From Actinomycetota bacterium (GTDB taxonomy: Bacteria > Actinomycetota > Thermoleophilia > Gaiellales > Gaiellaceae), in the NCBI GenBank assembly GCA_003132665.1, contig PKYN01000016.1:1-64000 (forward strand): 64,000 bases of DNA. The letters are read 5' to 3'. Positions 37,523 to 47,761 of the stretch are shown here, piece after piece. Under the pieces are notes generated by a model. That model searched no databases. It worked only from the letters and a program-made list of their open reading frames with translations, and was not told the DNA's origin. The stretch's first letter is position 1; each line of letters begins with the position of its first letter. The position numbers were made by a program, and so were the translations under genes.

Positions 37523-38107
37523 TCAGTCTCGGTAGAGACCAAGCCGATCTATCTCGGTGGCGACCGGACGCGGAACGAGATCGTCGATCGGCAGCCCGTC
37601 GTGAGCGTGGGCGCGTATCTCCTGCGAGGAGACGGCGTGGGCGGGGATCTGGAAAAAGGAAACGCGCTCCGGCCGCTCGAGCGCGGCCAGTACCCGCTGC
37701 AGATCCTCGTCGGGATAGCCGGGACGGTTTGCAACGGCAAGCGTTGCCAGCTTGAGCAACCGGTCGGGCTCGCGCCAGCTCAAAAAGCCCGCGAACTGAT
37801 CGGCGCCGACGAGAAGAGTCAGATCGTTGTATCGCTCGCGCAGGCGATGAAGCGTGTCGATCGTGTAGTGAGGCCCGTCCGGCGCCAGCTCGAGTCGCGA
37901 GATCTCGACCTGGGGAATACCTGCGAAGGCGAGCTCGGCCAGGCGGACGCGAATCTCGGCCGGTGTGGCCACGTCTTTGTGCGGCGGATCGCCGGCCGGC
38001 ACAACGAGAAGGCGTTCGAAGCCGAAATGCTCGAGCGCGGCGCGAACGAGGGCGACGTGACCGAGATGGGGTGGATCGAAGGCGCTTCCGAAGACGGCAA
38101 TGGTCAC
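37523..38107 (-). CDS. nadD: nicotinate-nucleotide adenylyltransferase
   Basis: IAVFGSAFDPPHLGHVALVRAAL, PPHK, LLVGADQFAGFLSW. Confidence 0.9.
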   Translation of the reverse strand: MTIAVFGSAFDPPHLGHVALVRAALEHFGFERLLVVPAGDPPHKDVATPAEIRVRLAELAFAGIPQVEISRLELAPDGPHYTIDTLHRLRERYNDLTLLVGADQFAGFLSWREPDRLLKLATLAVANRPGYPDEDLQRVLAALERPERVSFFQIPAHAVSSQEIRAHAHDGLPIDDLVPRPVATEIDRLGLYRD

Positions 38108-39345
38108 ATCTTCTCCTCTCTTCCAGCGATCTCGATCACCGAGTCGCTGCGCGCACCGGCCTCGGCGAGCGCCTCCCGCAGCTCCTCGTCGTCCGACACG
38201 TCACCCACGACGCGGAAGCCGCGATCGGTGCGGTAGATGCGGAAGGAATGCCTGCGGCGCGAGCGCGGCCGGTAGACGAGGAAATCGACCAGACCCTGGG
38301 CTTGGAGCTCGTCGGCGGCGCGCGGCTCGGCGCGCGGCGGACACAAGCGGAAGAGCGCCCGCTTCAACTCGTCCACCCCCTCCCCCGTCGCGCAGGAAAG
38401 CTCGATGACCTGCGCGATCCGCTCGTCTTGGAGCGAGAACTGCGGCGGCGTTCCGAGATCGACCTTGTTCAGCACGACGACCTGAGCGCGCTCGTCGAGG
38501 CCGGCGCCGTAGGCGGCGAGCTCGGCGTCGATCAGGCGGAAGCGCTCGAGCGGACCCGTTTCTGAGCTGTCGATCACGTGGATGAGGAGTTGCGCGCGCT
38601 CGAGGTGGGCGAGGAACTCGTGTCCGAGCCCGAGCCCCTCGCTGGCGCCCTCGATCAGCCCGGGCACATCGGCGACCGTCAGCTGGCGTCCGTCCGGCCC
38701 GTCGACCGTGCCGATCACCGGCGCGAGCGTGGTGAACGGGTAGTCCGCCACCTTGGGCTTGGCGTTCGAGATGCGGCGCAAAAGCGAAGACTTACCGGCG
38801 TTCGGAAGCCCGGCCAGGGCGGCGTCCACGACCAGCTTCAGGCGCAGCTCGAACCAGCCTCCCTCGCCCGGCTCGCCGGTCTCGGCGAAACGAGGCGTGC
38901 GCCTGACCGGGGTTGCGAAGTGGCGGTTTCCCCTTCCACCGCGACCGCCGCGGGCGACGACGACACGGGCCCCGACGCTGGCGAGATCGGCCACGAGCTG
39001 GCCGTTCTCGTCGTGAATCTGCGTTCCAATCGGCAGGTGCAACTCGACCGAATCACCGTCGGCGCCATGCTTGTTACGACCCTTCCCGGGCTCGCCGCGA
39101 CCGGCCTTGAACTCGTGCCGCGAGCGCAGCTTGGAAAGATCGCGCAACTCGGGATCGGCGATCAGGATCACGTCGCCGCCGTCGCCGCCGTCGCCGCCGT
39201 CGGGCCCGCCTTTGGGCACGTATTTCTCGCGCCGGAAAGAGAGGCTGCCGTCGCCACCCCGCCCGGCCAGTACGTAAACGCGGGCCTGGTCGTGAAAGGG
39301 AGACTCGCGGGTTGCGTGCTCGCCTTTGTTAGCGCCCGGGCTCAT
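38104..39345 (-). CDS. obgE: Obg/CgtA GTPase
   Basis: Gly-rich Obg domain GGPDGGDGGDGGDV, GLPNAGKSSLLRRISNAKPKVADYPFTTL. Confidence 0.95.
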   Translation of the reverse strand: MSPGANKGEHATRESPFHDQARVYVLAGRGGDGSLSFRREKYVPKGGPDGGDGGDGGDVILIADPELRDLSKLRSRHEFKAGRGEPGKGRNKHGADGDSVELHLPIGTQIHDENGQLVADLASVGARVVVARGGRGGRGNRHFATPVRRTPRFAETGEPGEGGWFELRLKLVVDAALAGLPNAGKSSLLRRISNAKPKVADYPFTTLAPVIGTVDGPDGRQLTVADVPGLIEGASEGLGLGHEFLAHLERAQLLIHVIDSSETGPLERFRLIDAELAAYGAGLDERAQVVVLNKVDLGTPPQFSLQDERIAQVIELSCATGEGVDELKRALFRLCPPRAEPRAADELQAQGLVDFLVYRPRSRRRHSFRIYRTDRGFRVVGDVSDDEELREALAEAGARSDSVIEIAGREEKM

Positions 39346-39420
39346 GTCTAGAGCCTATCCCGTAAGGAAGGCACGCATCAGGCGCGGGAATCCAGAGGAA
39401 TGGAAGAGCCGCGGACTCGC

Positions 39421-39678
39421 CTAGGAGTCGCTGGAATCGACCGAGATGGTGCGGCGCTTGCCCGAGCGATGGAAACCGACGAAGCCCTCGCGCTTGGCGA
39501 AGATCGTGTCGTCGCGCCCGAGACCGACGCCGGGGCCCGGATGGAATCTGGTGCCGCGCTGGCGCACGATGATCATCCCGGCCTTGACCTTCTGGCCGGC
39601 GAAGATCTTGACACCGAGCCGCTTGGAATTCGAATCGCGACCGTTTCTGGAGGAACCGAGACCTTTTTTATGTGCCAT
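39421..39678 (-). CDS. rpmA: 50S ribosomal protein L27
   Basis: [45 protein letters not shown]. Confidence 0.97.
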   Translation of the reverse strand: MAHKKGLGSSRNGRDSNSKRLGVKIFAGQKVKAGMIIVRQRGTRFHPGPGVGLGRDDTIFAKREGFVGFHRSGKRRTISVDSSDS

Positions 39679-39680
39679 AA

Positions 39681-40277
39681 CTAGCTCTCTGCCTTCTTGC
39701 GCGGCGCCGCTTTCTTGGCAGCCGGCTTCTTCGCCGTCTCAACTTTAGCCTTCGCGGGCGCCTTGGCTGCGGTCTTCTTGGTCGCGGCCGGCTTTTTGGC
39801 CGCGGGCTTCGCCGTCGCCGGCTTGGCCGCTACAGCCTTGGCTGCCGGTTTGGCTGCGGCCTTCGCAGGCGGCTTGGGCTCGACCTCAGGCTCGATCGCG
39901 GCGGGCTTGACGGCCTTCGGCTTCGCTGCAGCAGGCGCTTCAGCGACGGTTTCGGACTTGCCGGCTCTAGCTGCCTTGCCCGTGCCGATCGCCTCGATCT
40001 GAATCTGTGAGAGCTGAGCGCGAAAGCCGGTATGGCGCCGGTAACCCTTCTTGGGCTTGTACTTGGCGATGCGGATCTTCTCGCCGAGCGTGTGCTTGAG
40101 GATGCGCGCGCTGACCGCGCCTGCGCTCGGTTTCAGGTCGAGCGTGCCGGCATCGACGAGTAGGACATCCGGCTGGAAAACGGCGCCCTCATCTTGCGCA
40201 AGCCGATCTACGAGCAAATGCTCGCCCTCGTGAACGACGTACTGTTTTCCGCCGACTGCAATTACTGCGTATGCCAT
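39681..40277 (-). CDS. rplU: 50S ribosomal protein L21 with long Ala/Lys/Pro-rich C-terminal extension
   Basis: [26 protein letters not shown]...[25 protein letters not shown], then about 90 aa of AKPA/KKPA repeats. Confidence 0.95.
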   Translation of the reverse strand: MAYAVIAVGGKQYVVHEGEHLLVDRLAQDEGAVFQPDVLLVDAGTLDLKPSAGAVSARILKHTLGEKIRIAKYKPKKGYRRHTGFRAQLSQIQIEAIGTGKAARAGKSETVAEAPAAAKPKAVKPAAIEPEVEPKPPAKAAAKPAAKAVAAKPATAKPAAKKPAATKKTAAKAPAKAKVETAKKPAAKKAAPRKKAES

Positions 40278-40348
40278 CTCGTCCCTCGACGCTCAAATCG
40301 CGGGCATTCGCCCGCGAACCGGGGCGCATACTAGCAAGAGCAGCCTGC

Positions 40349-43207
40349 CTATGCGCTCTCGCTCGGTGTGCTCGATCCCTGCCCGGAGCCTGTCGAGCTC
40401 CCCGGGCTTGGCCCATTTCCGGAGCCGGGCCCGCTTCCGGAGCCAGCCCCGTTTCCGGGGCGCGCGCCTGCCTGTGAGGGCTTGCGATGCCTGCGCCCGC
40501 CGCGCGAGCCGCGCCGCGTGCGCTTCTTGGGCTTGGCCGGCTCGTCCCCGGCGGGCTGAGACTGATTCGACTCGACAGCGCCAGGTGCGGCTTCGGCCTC
40601 TGCCGCCGGAGCGGCGGCTTGTCCGCTCGAGCTCGCGGCTGCCGGCCTGGGCGGGCGCCTCGTCGGCGCCGGGTGTGGCTTCGGTCTCTCCGTCCTCGGG
40701 GGCTGGGCCCTCTCGACTGCCGCGGCCGGCGCCGCGCCGGTGTTTGCGTCCGTGCCGGTCGTTTCGGTGGTTGCATCGGTGCCGATCGTACCGCTGCTTG
40801 CATCGCTACCGTTCGTACCGGCGACAGCTGCGCCGGCCGGCTTGCGGCGCCTGCGGCCTCCACGCGAGCCTCGCCGTGTGCGCTTCTTGGGCCGAGGCGG
40901 TCCCTCGGTCGCGCTCTCGCCGCCGGCTTCGCCGGCGGTGGTGCCGATGGCGGCGGTTGTTTCAGATTTCCCAGCGGCGACCGGAGCCTCGCTCGGCTTC
41001 CCGGTCTTTGCGACGGCTGCCGGCGGCGCGGGCTTCGCAGCGACGGCTGGAGTCGCCGCCTGCTTCTCGCTGGTCGTCTCGGCGGGCGCAGCCTCGGCGG
41101 GCGCCGCAGCGTCCGCCCTGGCGGATGCCTTCTTTGATGGCGCCCTCGTCGGGCGCTCGGCCATACTCTCGGCCGTCAGAGGTTGATCTTCCTCGCGCTC
41201 GGGCTCGGGCAGACTGGCGTAGGCGGCGGCGGCGAGCGCACGCTCGATTCGCGCCTTCACCTTCTTGCCGACGAGCTTCGCCGCCGCGGGCACGTTCACC
41301 TCGTAGTCGCCGACCTTGCCCACCGCCGCCTGACTGTCGTAGAGGCCGACCTCGACCAGCGTCAACTCCAGCTCGGCGCCCTCCTCCACCGGCGTCGACG
41401 GTCTCATCTCTTCGACCGCTCCCTGAGCGACGACGACGAAGTGATCGAGTGCCTCGCTGTCGACCAACTCGAGGAAGAAACGGCGCTTGCTGCGCTCTTC
41501 GATCTCCACGAGGCGAGAGGCGCCGGGGCCGACGAGCAGGCTCGCCACCTTCGCGTTCACCTCGATGCGGAAGGCCTTGCTGCGCGAGCCGAGCGCGGTC
41601 TGGCGCAAGCGCCGCTCGAGATCGATCGCGGCCGAGGCTTCCGAATAGACGATGCCGTCGCCGGCGCAGACGGGGCAGGGCTTGGTCAAGATCTCGCGCG
41701 GACCGTCGGTGACGTTCTGGCGAGTCATCTCCACCAGCCCGAGCGGCGAGATCTCGACCACGTAAGTCTTGGTGCGGTCACGCTCCAGCTCGTTTCGCAG
41801 AGCCTCCTCGACCGCCGCCCGGTTCTTCGGGTTGGCCATGTCGATGAAGTCGATGACGATAATGCCGCCCACGTCGCGCAGGCGAAGCTGGCGCACGACC
41901 TCCTTCACCGCCTCGAGATTGTTCTTGGTGATCGTGTCCTCGAGGCGCGCCGACGAGGAACGCGAGCGCGAGCCCACAAAGCGTCCGGTGTTGACGTCGA
42001 TGACGGTAAAGGCCTCGGCGTAGTCGAAGACGAGGTAACCGCCCGAGGGAAGATCGACTCGCCTCGAGAGCGTCGAGCGGATCTCGGCGTCCACGCCGTA
42101 GGCCTCGAAGAGCGGTGTGCGCTCCTTGTAGCGAACGACTCGCTCGACCATGTGCGGAGAGGTCTTCTTCAGGTAGCCGACGACGCGCTTGTAGGTGCGC
42201 TCGTGGTCGACATAGGCCCGTTCGAAGTCGCCGGTGAACAGATCGCGGGTGACGCGCAGCGGCAGCTCGGCTTCCTGGTAGACGAGCGAAGGCGCCTTGA
42301 CGCGCTTGGCCCGGTCCTGAATCGATTTCCAGAGTCGCTCGAGAAAGACCAGGTCGCGCTCGATGTCCTCGGCCGATGCGCCTTCGGCGGCGGTGCGAAC
42401 GATCACGCCGCCCTTCTTGCGCTCCAGCGCCTTGACGATCTCGCGCAGGCGGGAGCGCTCCTCGTCGGGCAGGCGCCGGGAGACGCCCAGCCCCTCGCCG
42501 TTGGGAACGAAGACGACGAAGCGGCCGGGCAACGAGATGTCCGTGGTCAGACGGGCGCCCTTCGTCTTCATCGGATCCTTGACGGCCTGGACGAGAATCT
42601 CCTGGCCGCGCTGAACGAGCTCCTGAATCTTGCGGCCCTGGCCACGACCCTCGAGCTCGGGAACGACGATCTCGTCAACGTAGAGGAAGCCGTTCTTCTC
42701 CAGCCCAACTTCTACGAAGGCGGCTTCCATGCCCGGTAGAACGTTGTCGACTACGCCCTTGTAGACGTTGCCGGCGATCGAGTAGCGTTCGGGGCGCTCG
42801 AGGTAGACCTCGGCGACCTTCTCGTCCTCGAGCACGGCGACGCGGCGTTCGCCGGCGTCCACCGAGACGAGCAGCTCGCGCTTGGCGGCCGGCAGAGGTA
42901 CCCGTCGCGGCGCACTGCGACGACGACCGCTGCGGTCGTGACGCTGCGATGCTCGCCGCTCGGCCGCCTGTGACTTGGTCGCCTGCTCGGGCTTTTTGGC
43001 CTCGGGCTTCTGATCGGGCCGGGCTTCGCCCGACGGCCTCTTGCGACCGCGACCACCGCGACTACCGCGGCGGCGGGGTGGGCGTTGCGCTCCCGCTTGG
43101 GCGGGAGGTCTACTTTCAACTGCCTTCGAGGGAGCTTCCGCCCGGGGGGCGGAAACCTCCTTCTTCTCTGGAGCTTGTTCCTTGTTGCGTCTGAACCAAC
43201 GAGGCAA
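40349..43207 (-). CDS. rne: ribonuclease E/G
   Basis: IAGNVYKGVVDNVLPGMEAAFVEVGLEKNGFLY (S1), IIVIDFIDM, TKPCPVCAGDG; disordered RGSRGGR-rich termini. Confidence 0.93.
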   Translation of the reverse strand: MPRWFRRNKEQAPEKKEVSAPRAEAPSKAVESRPPAQAGAQRPPRRRGSRGGRGRKRPSGEARPDQKPEAKKPEQATKSQAAERRASQRHDRSGRRRSAPRRVPLPAAKRELLVSVDAGERRVAVLEDEKVAEVYLERPERYSIAGNVYKGVVDNVLPGMEAAFVEVGLEKNGFLYVDEIVVPELEGRGQGRKIQELVQRGQEILVQAVKDPMKTKGARLTTDISLPGRFVVFVPNGEGLGVSRRLPDEERSRLREIVKALERKKGGVIVRTAAEGASAEDIERDLVFLERLWKSIQDRAKRVKAPSLVYQEAELPLRVTRDLFTGDFERAYVDHERTYKRVVGYLKKTSPHMVERVVRYKERTPLFEAYGVDAEIRSTLSRRVDLPSGGYLVFDYAEAFTVIDVNTGRFVGSRSRSSSARLEDTITKNNLEAVKEVVRQLRLRDVGGIIVIDFIDMANPKNRAAVEEALRNELERDRTKTYVVEISPLGLVEMTRQNVTDGPREILTKPCPVCAGDGIVYSEASAAIDLERRLRQTALGSRSKAFRIEVNAKVASLLVGPGASRLVEIEERSKRRFFLELVDSEALDHFVVVAQGAVEEMRPSTPVEEGAELELTLVEVGLYDSQAAVGKVGDYEVNVPAAAKLVGKKVKARIERALAAAAYASLPEPEREEDQPLTAESMAERPTRAPSKKASARADAAAPAEAAPAETTSEKQAATPAVAAKPAPPAAVAKTGKPSEAPVAAGKSETTAAIGTTAGEAGGESATEGPPRPKKRTRRGSRGGRRRRKPAGAAVAGTNGSDASSGTIGTDATTETTGTDANTGAAPAAAVERAQPPRTERPKPHPAPTRRPPRPAAASSSGQAAAPAAEAEAAPGAVESNQSQPAGDEPAKPKKRTRRGSRGGRRHRKPSQAGARPGNGAGSGSGPGSGNGPSPGSSTGSGQGSSTPSESA

Positions 43208-43495
43208 GGGAAACCTTCTCTCTCAAATGAGTGCGCGCGAGCGGCACCCTGGAAGCGGGCGCGCGGGTCGCGCTGCACGGAGGTATGGAAAACTTCATCT
43301 AGCCCCTAAGGCTACCAGGGTTGGGCGCTACCTCCCTTCGCCCTGGCTCGAATCGCTCCGAACACCGGCTCGCAGCGAAGAAGCGCCGTCCGAAAGCGAA
43401 CCTAGGATCGATCGCGTAGTGGCTGCGAGCGTAGAGACAGCGAGCCCACTCAGCCAAGACACGGCTCGGTCGAGCCCTGCACTCTACGGACGGCG

Positions 43496-43696
43496 ATGAG
43501 GATAGGGCGATCCAGAGAGGACGTTCGCGAGCTGCTCGAGATCGAGGAGGCGGACGCCTGGTTCGAGTATCTCCGCTCGACTCGCGAAGCGCCTGCGTCG
43601 TGCTACGCGAACGTCGAGCGCTGGGCCTGGGCGCAACTGAACGGGCGCCTACGCTCGATCAAGGCCAGGCGAGCAGAGCTCGTTCCCGTGGCCTAA
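43496..43696 (+). CDS. small hypothetical protein (66 aa)
   Basis: MRIGRSREDVRELLEIEEADAWFEYLRSTREA..CYANVERWAWAQLNGRL. Confidence 0.5.
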   Translation: MRIGRSREDVRELLEIEEADAWFEYLRSTREAPASCYANVERWAWAQLNGRLRSIKARRAELVPVA

Positions 43697-43746
43697 GAGC
43701 CTATTTCGGTAGGGAGGCGCCGTGCGGGCCTATCGAAACAGGCTCT
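43696..43746. terminator. inverted repeat / terminator-like hairpin
   Basis: AGAGCCTATTTCG ... CGAAACAGGCTCT (one mismatch). Confidence 0.5.
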
Positions 43747-43805
43747 AAGAGCGCGTTCCAAATCAAGCACTCCAGCGGTCGTCAATCGAACCGAGCTCTA
43801 CGGAT

Positions 43806-44597
43806 CTATTCCGAGGCAAACGCCGAGAAGTAGCGAAGCGCAGCGTCGCCTAGGGCTCGCGTTCCCGCATAGGCGATCGAGCCCTGCAGAGCCCAGGCTG
43901 GAAAGAGTGTCTCGTACCGAACCCGGCGGGCCAGTCGGCGCAGGCCCAGGCCCGCCGCGAGCACCGCGGCGATCTCGACTCCGCGCGCCGGCTCGAGCCG
44001 GCGATTGTGCGCATAGCCGAGACGAAGAATCAGGCGTGCCTGCTCGAGAAAGAGGGCCGGCAAGTCGGCGGCCGGAACAAAGGTGGAGGCGCCGATAGCT
44101 CCCGCGCGGCGAGCCGAGCGTTGAATCAGTTCGTCGCAGACGCCCGCTCGCAGGGCCGGTATGCGTGCGGCGAGCGCCGTCGACCTGCCCTCGAGCCGAC
44201 GTGCAAGCAGCCTGCCGAGCTCTTCAACGGGCACCGGTCCTTCGCTCTCGAGCTCGATGACGTCGGTCGCGAGCACTCCCGGAAGCGAGCTCTTGTCCCC
44301 TCCGATCCTCACGCAGATGATCGGGACTCGCGCCGCTTCTGCCGCTCTGAGCCGGCGCAGGTCGTCGCTCTTCGGCCGGCCGCGCAGCAGATACACGAGC
44401 GCCGCCGCCGGCTCGATATCGTCATCCTGCCGAACGCTGTCGGGCGCAGCGGATCGCGAGAGCTCACGCGCCAGCGCCGCAACCGGTCTGCGCGCCCCGG
44501 AGAGAACCAGCGGGCCGGTCTGCTCGTTCTCGAGCTCGCGTTGCTCGGTCGCCAGGCCAAGCAGTGCGCGCGGAGAGAGGGAGGAATGGCCGGCCAC
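43806..44597 (-). CDS. hypothetical protein (DUF697-like C-terminus possible)
   Basis: 263-aa ORF in the rodA-rne gap, same strand as its neighbours; alpha-helical Ala/Leu-rich. Confidence 0.55.
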   Translation of the reverse strand: MAGHSSLSPRALLGLATEQRELENEQTGPLVLSGARRPVAALARELSRSAAPDSVRQDDDIEPAAALVYLLRGRPKSDDLRRLRAAEAARVPIICVRIGGDKSSLPGVLATDVIELESEGPVPVEELGRLLARRLEGRSTALAARIPALRAGVCDELIQRSARRAGAIGASTFVPAADLPALFLEQARLILRLGYAHNRRLEPARGVEIAAVLAAGLGLRRLARRVRYETLFPAWALQGSIAYAGTRALGDAALRYFSAFASE

Positions 44598-44600
44598 GAC

Positions 44601-45788
44601 CTACCTCAACCTCCCGCGCGCGCCCTCGCCGCGCATCTGCACGCCGATCAAAACACCGAGCGCCGCCAGGTTCGCGATCAGCGAGGAGCCGCCGACGCTC
44701 ACCAGCGGTAACGGAATGCCCGTGATCGGCGCGATACCCATCGTCATGCCGACGTTGACAAAGACCTGGAACACCATGGTGGCGACTATGCCACCGATGA
44801 CCACCGCTCCGTAGCCGTCGCCGGCGCCCGCGAGCGCGCGCAGGCCGCGCCAGACGACGAAGAGGTAGAGAGCGAGCAAGATCGAGGTGCCGACGAAACC
44901 ATGCTCCTCGCCGATCGCGGCGAAGATGAAGTCGGTGTGATTCTCGGGCAGGAAGCCGAGGACGGTCTGGGTGGAGCCGATAGTTCCCCGCCCGTGCAGA
45001 CCGCCCGCGCCCAGAGCCACCTTCGACTGCGCGACGTTGTAGGTCGCATGGTTGGGGTCGAAGCTGGGATGGATGAAGCCGGTGAGACGCTGGGTCTGAT
45101 ACGGCCTGAGTACCTGAACGCCGAGTGCGGGCAAGATCCAGACCAGGAGCGCAGCTCCGATCAGCGTCGCCGCGACCAGTGTCCCGAGGTGCAGCCAGCG
45201 TGTGCCCGCAATGAGAAGCACCGCGGCGGTGACGGCCGCGTAGACGAGCGCTGTGCCGAAGTCCGGCTGCATGAACACGAGCGCCGTGGGAATGGCGACC
45301 AAGATCAGCACGCCGATCACCGTGCTTCGATCGCGCAGGGCGCGACCTCGCTCGGCCAGGAACCCGGCCAGCGCCAGCACAACGAGGACCTTGGCGAACT
45401 CGGAGGGCTGGAACTGGAAGGAGCCGATCTGCAGCCAGCGCCTGGAACCGCGCTTGGCGACTCCGAGCAGCGGGACGAGAAGCAGTGTCAAGATGGCAAC
45501 GACGTAGAGCGCACGCCAGTAGCGGCGATAGAGATCGGGATGGAACGCCGCCGCGAGGAGAAGCATGACGGCGCCCACTCCGGCGTAGAGCTCTTGCTTT
45601 GCGAGGTAGTAGTGCGGCTGCCCAGGGACTTCGTGGCCGGTGACCCCCGCGACGGCCCAGAGACCGTAACCGACGAGAGCGGCGATCCCGATCACGAGCA
45701 ACCAATCGACCTGGCGGAGGATGATCGCAAGGGGAAGCTCGCGAGTCTTCGCCAGCGGCGTGCCCAGTGGTCTTGCGCTCTCGAGCAT
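44601..45788 (-). CDS. rodA: rod-shape-determining SEDS protein RodA
   Basis: QPSEFAKVLVVLALAGFLAERG, LPENHTDFIFAAIGEEHGFVG, TGIPLPLVSVGGSSL. Confidence 0.93.
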   Translation of the reverse strand: MLESARPLGTPLAKTRELPLAIILRQVDWLLVIGIAALVGYGLWAVAGVTGHEVPGQPHYYLAKQELYAGVGAVMLLLAAAFHPDLYRRYWRALYVVAILTLLLVPLLGVAKRGSRRWLQIGSFQFQPSEFAKVLVVLALAGFLAERGRALRDRSTVIGVLILVAIPTALVFMQPDFGTALVYAAVTAAVLLIAGTRWLHLGTLVAATLIGAALLVWILPALGVQVLRPYQTQRLTGFIHPSFDPNHATYNVAQSKVALGAGGLHGRGTIGSTQTVLGFLPENHTDFIFAAIGEEHGFVGTSILLALYLFVVWRGLRALAGAGDGYGAVVIGGIVATMVFQVFVNVGMTMGIAPITGIPLPLVSVGGSSLIANLAALGVLIGVQMRGEGARGRLR

Positions 45789-47761
45789 CAGTCCGTTTGG
45801 GTCGGCAACGTGTAGGTATTGCTTTTGTGGAAGAACTGCCGGAAGACCTCGAGCGCCGCGGGCGCCGCCGCCGTACCGCCGTGCCCGCCGTTCTCGATCA
45901 CGGCGCAGACGACGAGCTCGGGCTTGTCGGTCGGCCCGTACCCGCACCACCAGGCCTGGTTGAAGTTGCGCTGGTACTGGTTCGAGTACTTCTCCGCCGT
46001 TCCGGTCTTGCCGGCGATCGGAATCGGGAAGCTGCCGAAGACGGCCGACGAGGTCCCGATCGTGTCGTGCGTTGCCATGAACAGCCCCGTGCGGATGATG
46101 TTCAGCTTCTGGCTGAAGTCGGAGCCGGGCGCGATCGCTTCGGGCGCCTTCGAGATGCCGAGCTTGATCGTTCTCTTGTCGCGCTGGACCGAGGCGAGCA
46201 GGTGCGGAGTGACGAGCTTCCCGGTTGCGATTCCGCCGTAGAGGCGCGCCATCTGCAGCGGGGTGACCTGCAAGTCTTTCTGGCCGATGGAGAGGTTGAT
46301 CGAGTCACCCGGCTTCCAAGTCCTATCCTCGGGGGCCTTGTAGTGGCGACGCTGCCATTTCTTCGTCGGCACCAAGCCAGCGTAATCGCCGATCTCGATA
46401 CCGGTGTGCTTACCGAGCCCGAAGATCTTGGCCCATTTCTGGATCGGCTCGCCGTTGATCTTCGGCAGGCCCCAGATCCGCTGCCCGAGCTGGTAGAAGT
46501 AGGTGTCGCAGGAAAGCGCAAGCGCCGTCGGCAGGTTGATCCAGCTGTTCGCGTTCGGGTCCCAGTTGTCGAAGCGCGTGCCGTGATCGATCAGCTTGCC
46601 CGTGCAGTGCAAGTTTGCCTCCGGATCGAGCACTCCGGACTGGATGGCGGCGATCGCCGTCACCGGCTTGAAGGTCGAGCCGGGCGGATAGAGGCCCATC
46701 GTGGCTCGATTGAGGCCCGGGTAGTTGTCGGCCAGACCGCTGGAGGCCGTCAAGCCCCAGCGAGCGAGCTTGCGATTGGTGACGTGGCCGGCATAGACCG
46801 CCGGCGAGTAGCTCGGGTAGGAAGCCAGCGCCAGCACCGAGCCGTCGTTCGGGTTTAGCGCGACGATCGCGCCGCCGTTCGCATTCCAGCAACTGGCGCA
46901 TGAGTTCTTCGCGATCTGAATGCCGTCCTTCAGCGCCTTTTGAGCCACCGACTGCAGATCGGCGTCGATCGTCAATTGCACCGTGTCGCCGGGCTGCGGC
47001 TCGGGGTTGGCCACCAGCTCGCTGCGCGGTCGTCCCTGCGAGTCGATGCGCTGCGAGGCTACCCCGGGCGTCCCGCGAAGGTAATCGTCGAAGGCCGCCT
47101 CGACTCCGGATTGTCCAACCAGATCGCCCGGCTTGATCGAGGGATTGTTCTTGATCTCCTGCTCTGTGGCCGAGCCGACATAGCCGAGCGTCTGCGCCGC
47201 GAGCCAGCCCTGTGGATAGTCGCGAACGTAGTGCGACGCGACCTCGACGCCGGGGAACTGGTCGGAGCGCTCGAGAATGTAGTCGCTCTGCCAGTGATTG
47301 ACATCAGCCTTGACGACCACCGGGTTGAGCGGATCGACCTTCCTGGCGTCTACCTCGCGATACAGGCGCTTCGGCCTGACGTTCAGAACACCGGCCAGCT
47401 TCTTGAGCACATCGTGGCGGGTTGGTCGGTCGCCCTTGCCGGGCAGCTCCGCGTACCAGACGCGCACCTCGTGGGTGAGCCGGTTTTTGACCAGAACCCG
47501 GTTTTTGATATCCACGATCGAGCCGCGCGGAGCCTGCAGGCGAACCGTTCTCACCTGGTTGTCCTGGGCGATGCGCAGGTACTCGTTTCCCGAGATGATC
47601 TGAAGCGCCCAGAGACGGACGATCAGCGTCACGAACAGCGCGATCGCGATCGCGCCGAGAATCCCGGCCCGCAGAATCGTCTGCTGGTTGACGTGCCAGG
47701 GCTCGCGGGTACGCGGATCGCCCGGTACGAAAGAGCCGAAACCTCCCGGTATCTCAGGCAA
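45788..47761 (-). CDS. mrdA: penicillin-binding protein 2
   Basis: YPPGSTFKPVTAIAAIQSG (SxxK), SCDTYFYQLG, AGKTGTAE. Confidence 0.95.
   Translation of the reverse strand: MPEIPGGFGSFVPGDPRTREPWHVNQQTILRAGILGAIAIALFVTLIVRLWALQIISGNEYLRIAQDNQVRTVRLQAPRGSIVDIKNRVLVKNRLTHEVRVWYAELPGKGDRPTRHDVLKKLAGVLNVRPKRLYREVDARKVDPLNPVVVKADVNHWQSDYILERSDQFPGVEVASHYVRDYPQGWLAAQTLGYVGSATEQEIKNNPSIKPGDLVGQSGVEAAFDDYLRGTPGVASQRIDSQGRPRSELVANPEPQPGDTVQLTIDADLQSVAQKALKDGIQIAKNSCASCWNANGGAIVALNPNDGSVLALASYPSYSPAVYAGHVTNRKLARWGLTASSGLADNYPGLNRATMGLYPPGSTFKPVTAIAAIQSGVLDPEANLHCTGKLIDHGTRFDNWDPNANSWINLPTALALSCDTYFYQLGQRIWGLPKINGEPIQKWAKIFGLGKHTGIEIGDYAGLVPTKKWQRRHYKAPEDRTWKPGDSINLSIGQKDLQVTPLQMARLYGGIATGKLVTPHLLASVQRDKRTIKLGISKAPEAIAPGSDFSQKLNIIRTGLFMATHDTIGTSSAVFGSFPIPIAGKTGTAEKYSNQYQRNFNQAWWCGYGPTDKPELVVCAVIENGGHGGTAAAPAALEVFRQFFHKSNTYTLPTQTD

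Noticed and set aside
41183-42739. 518-aa plus-strand ORF
   Set aside because: Antisense to the catalytic core of RNase E/G.
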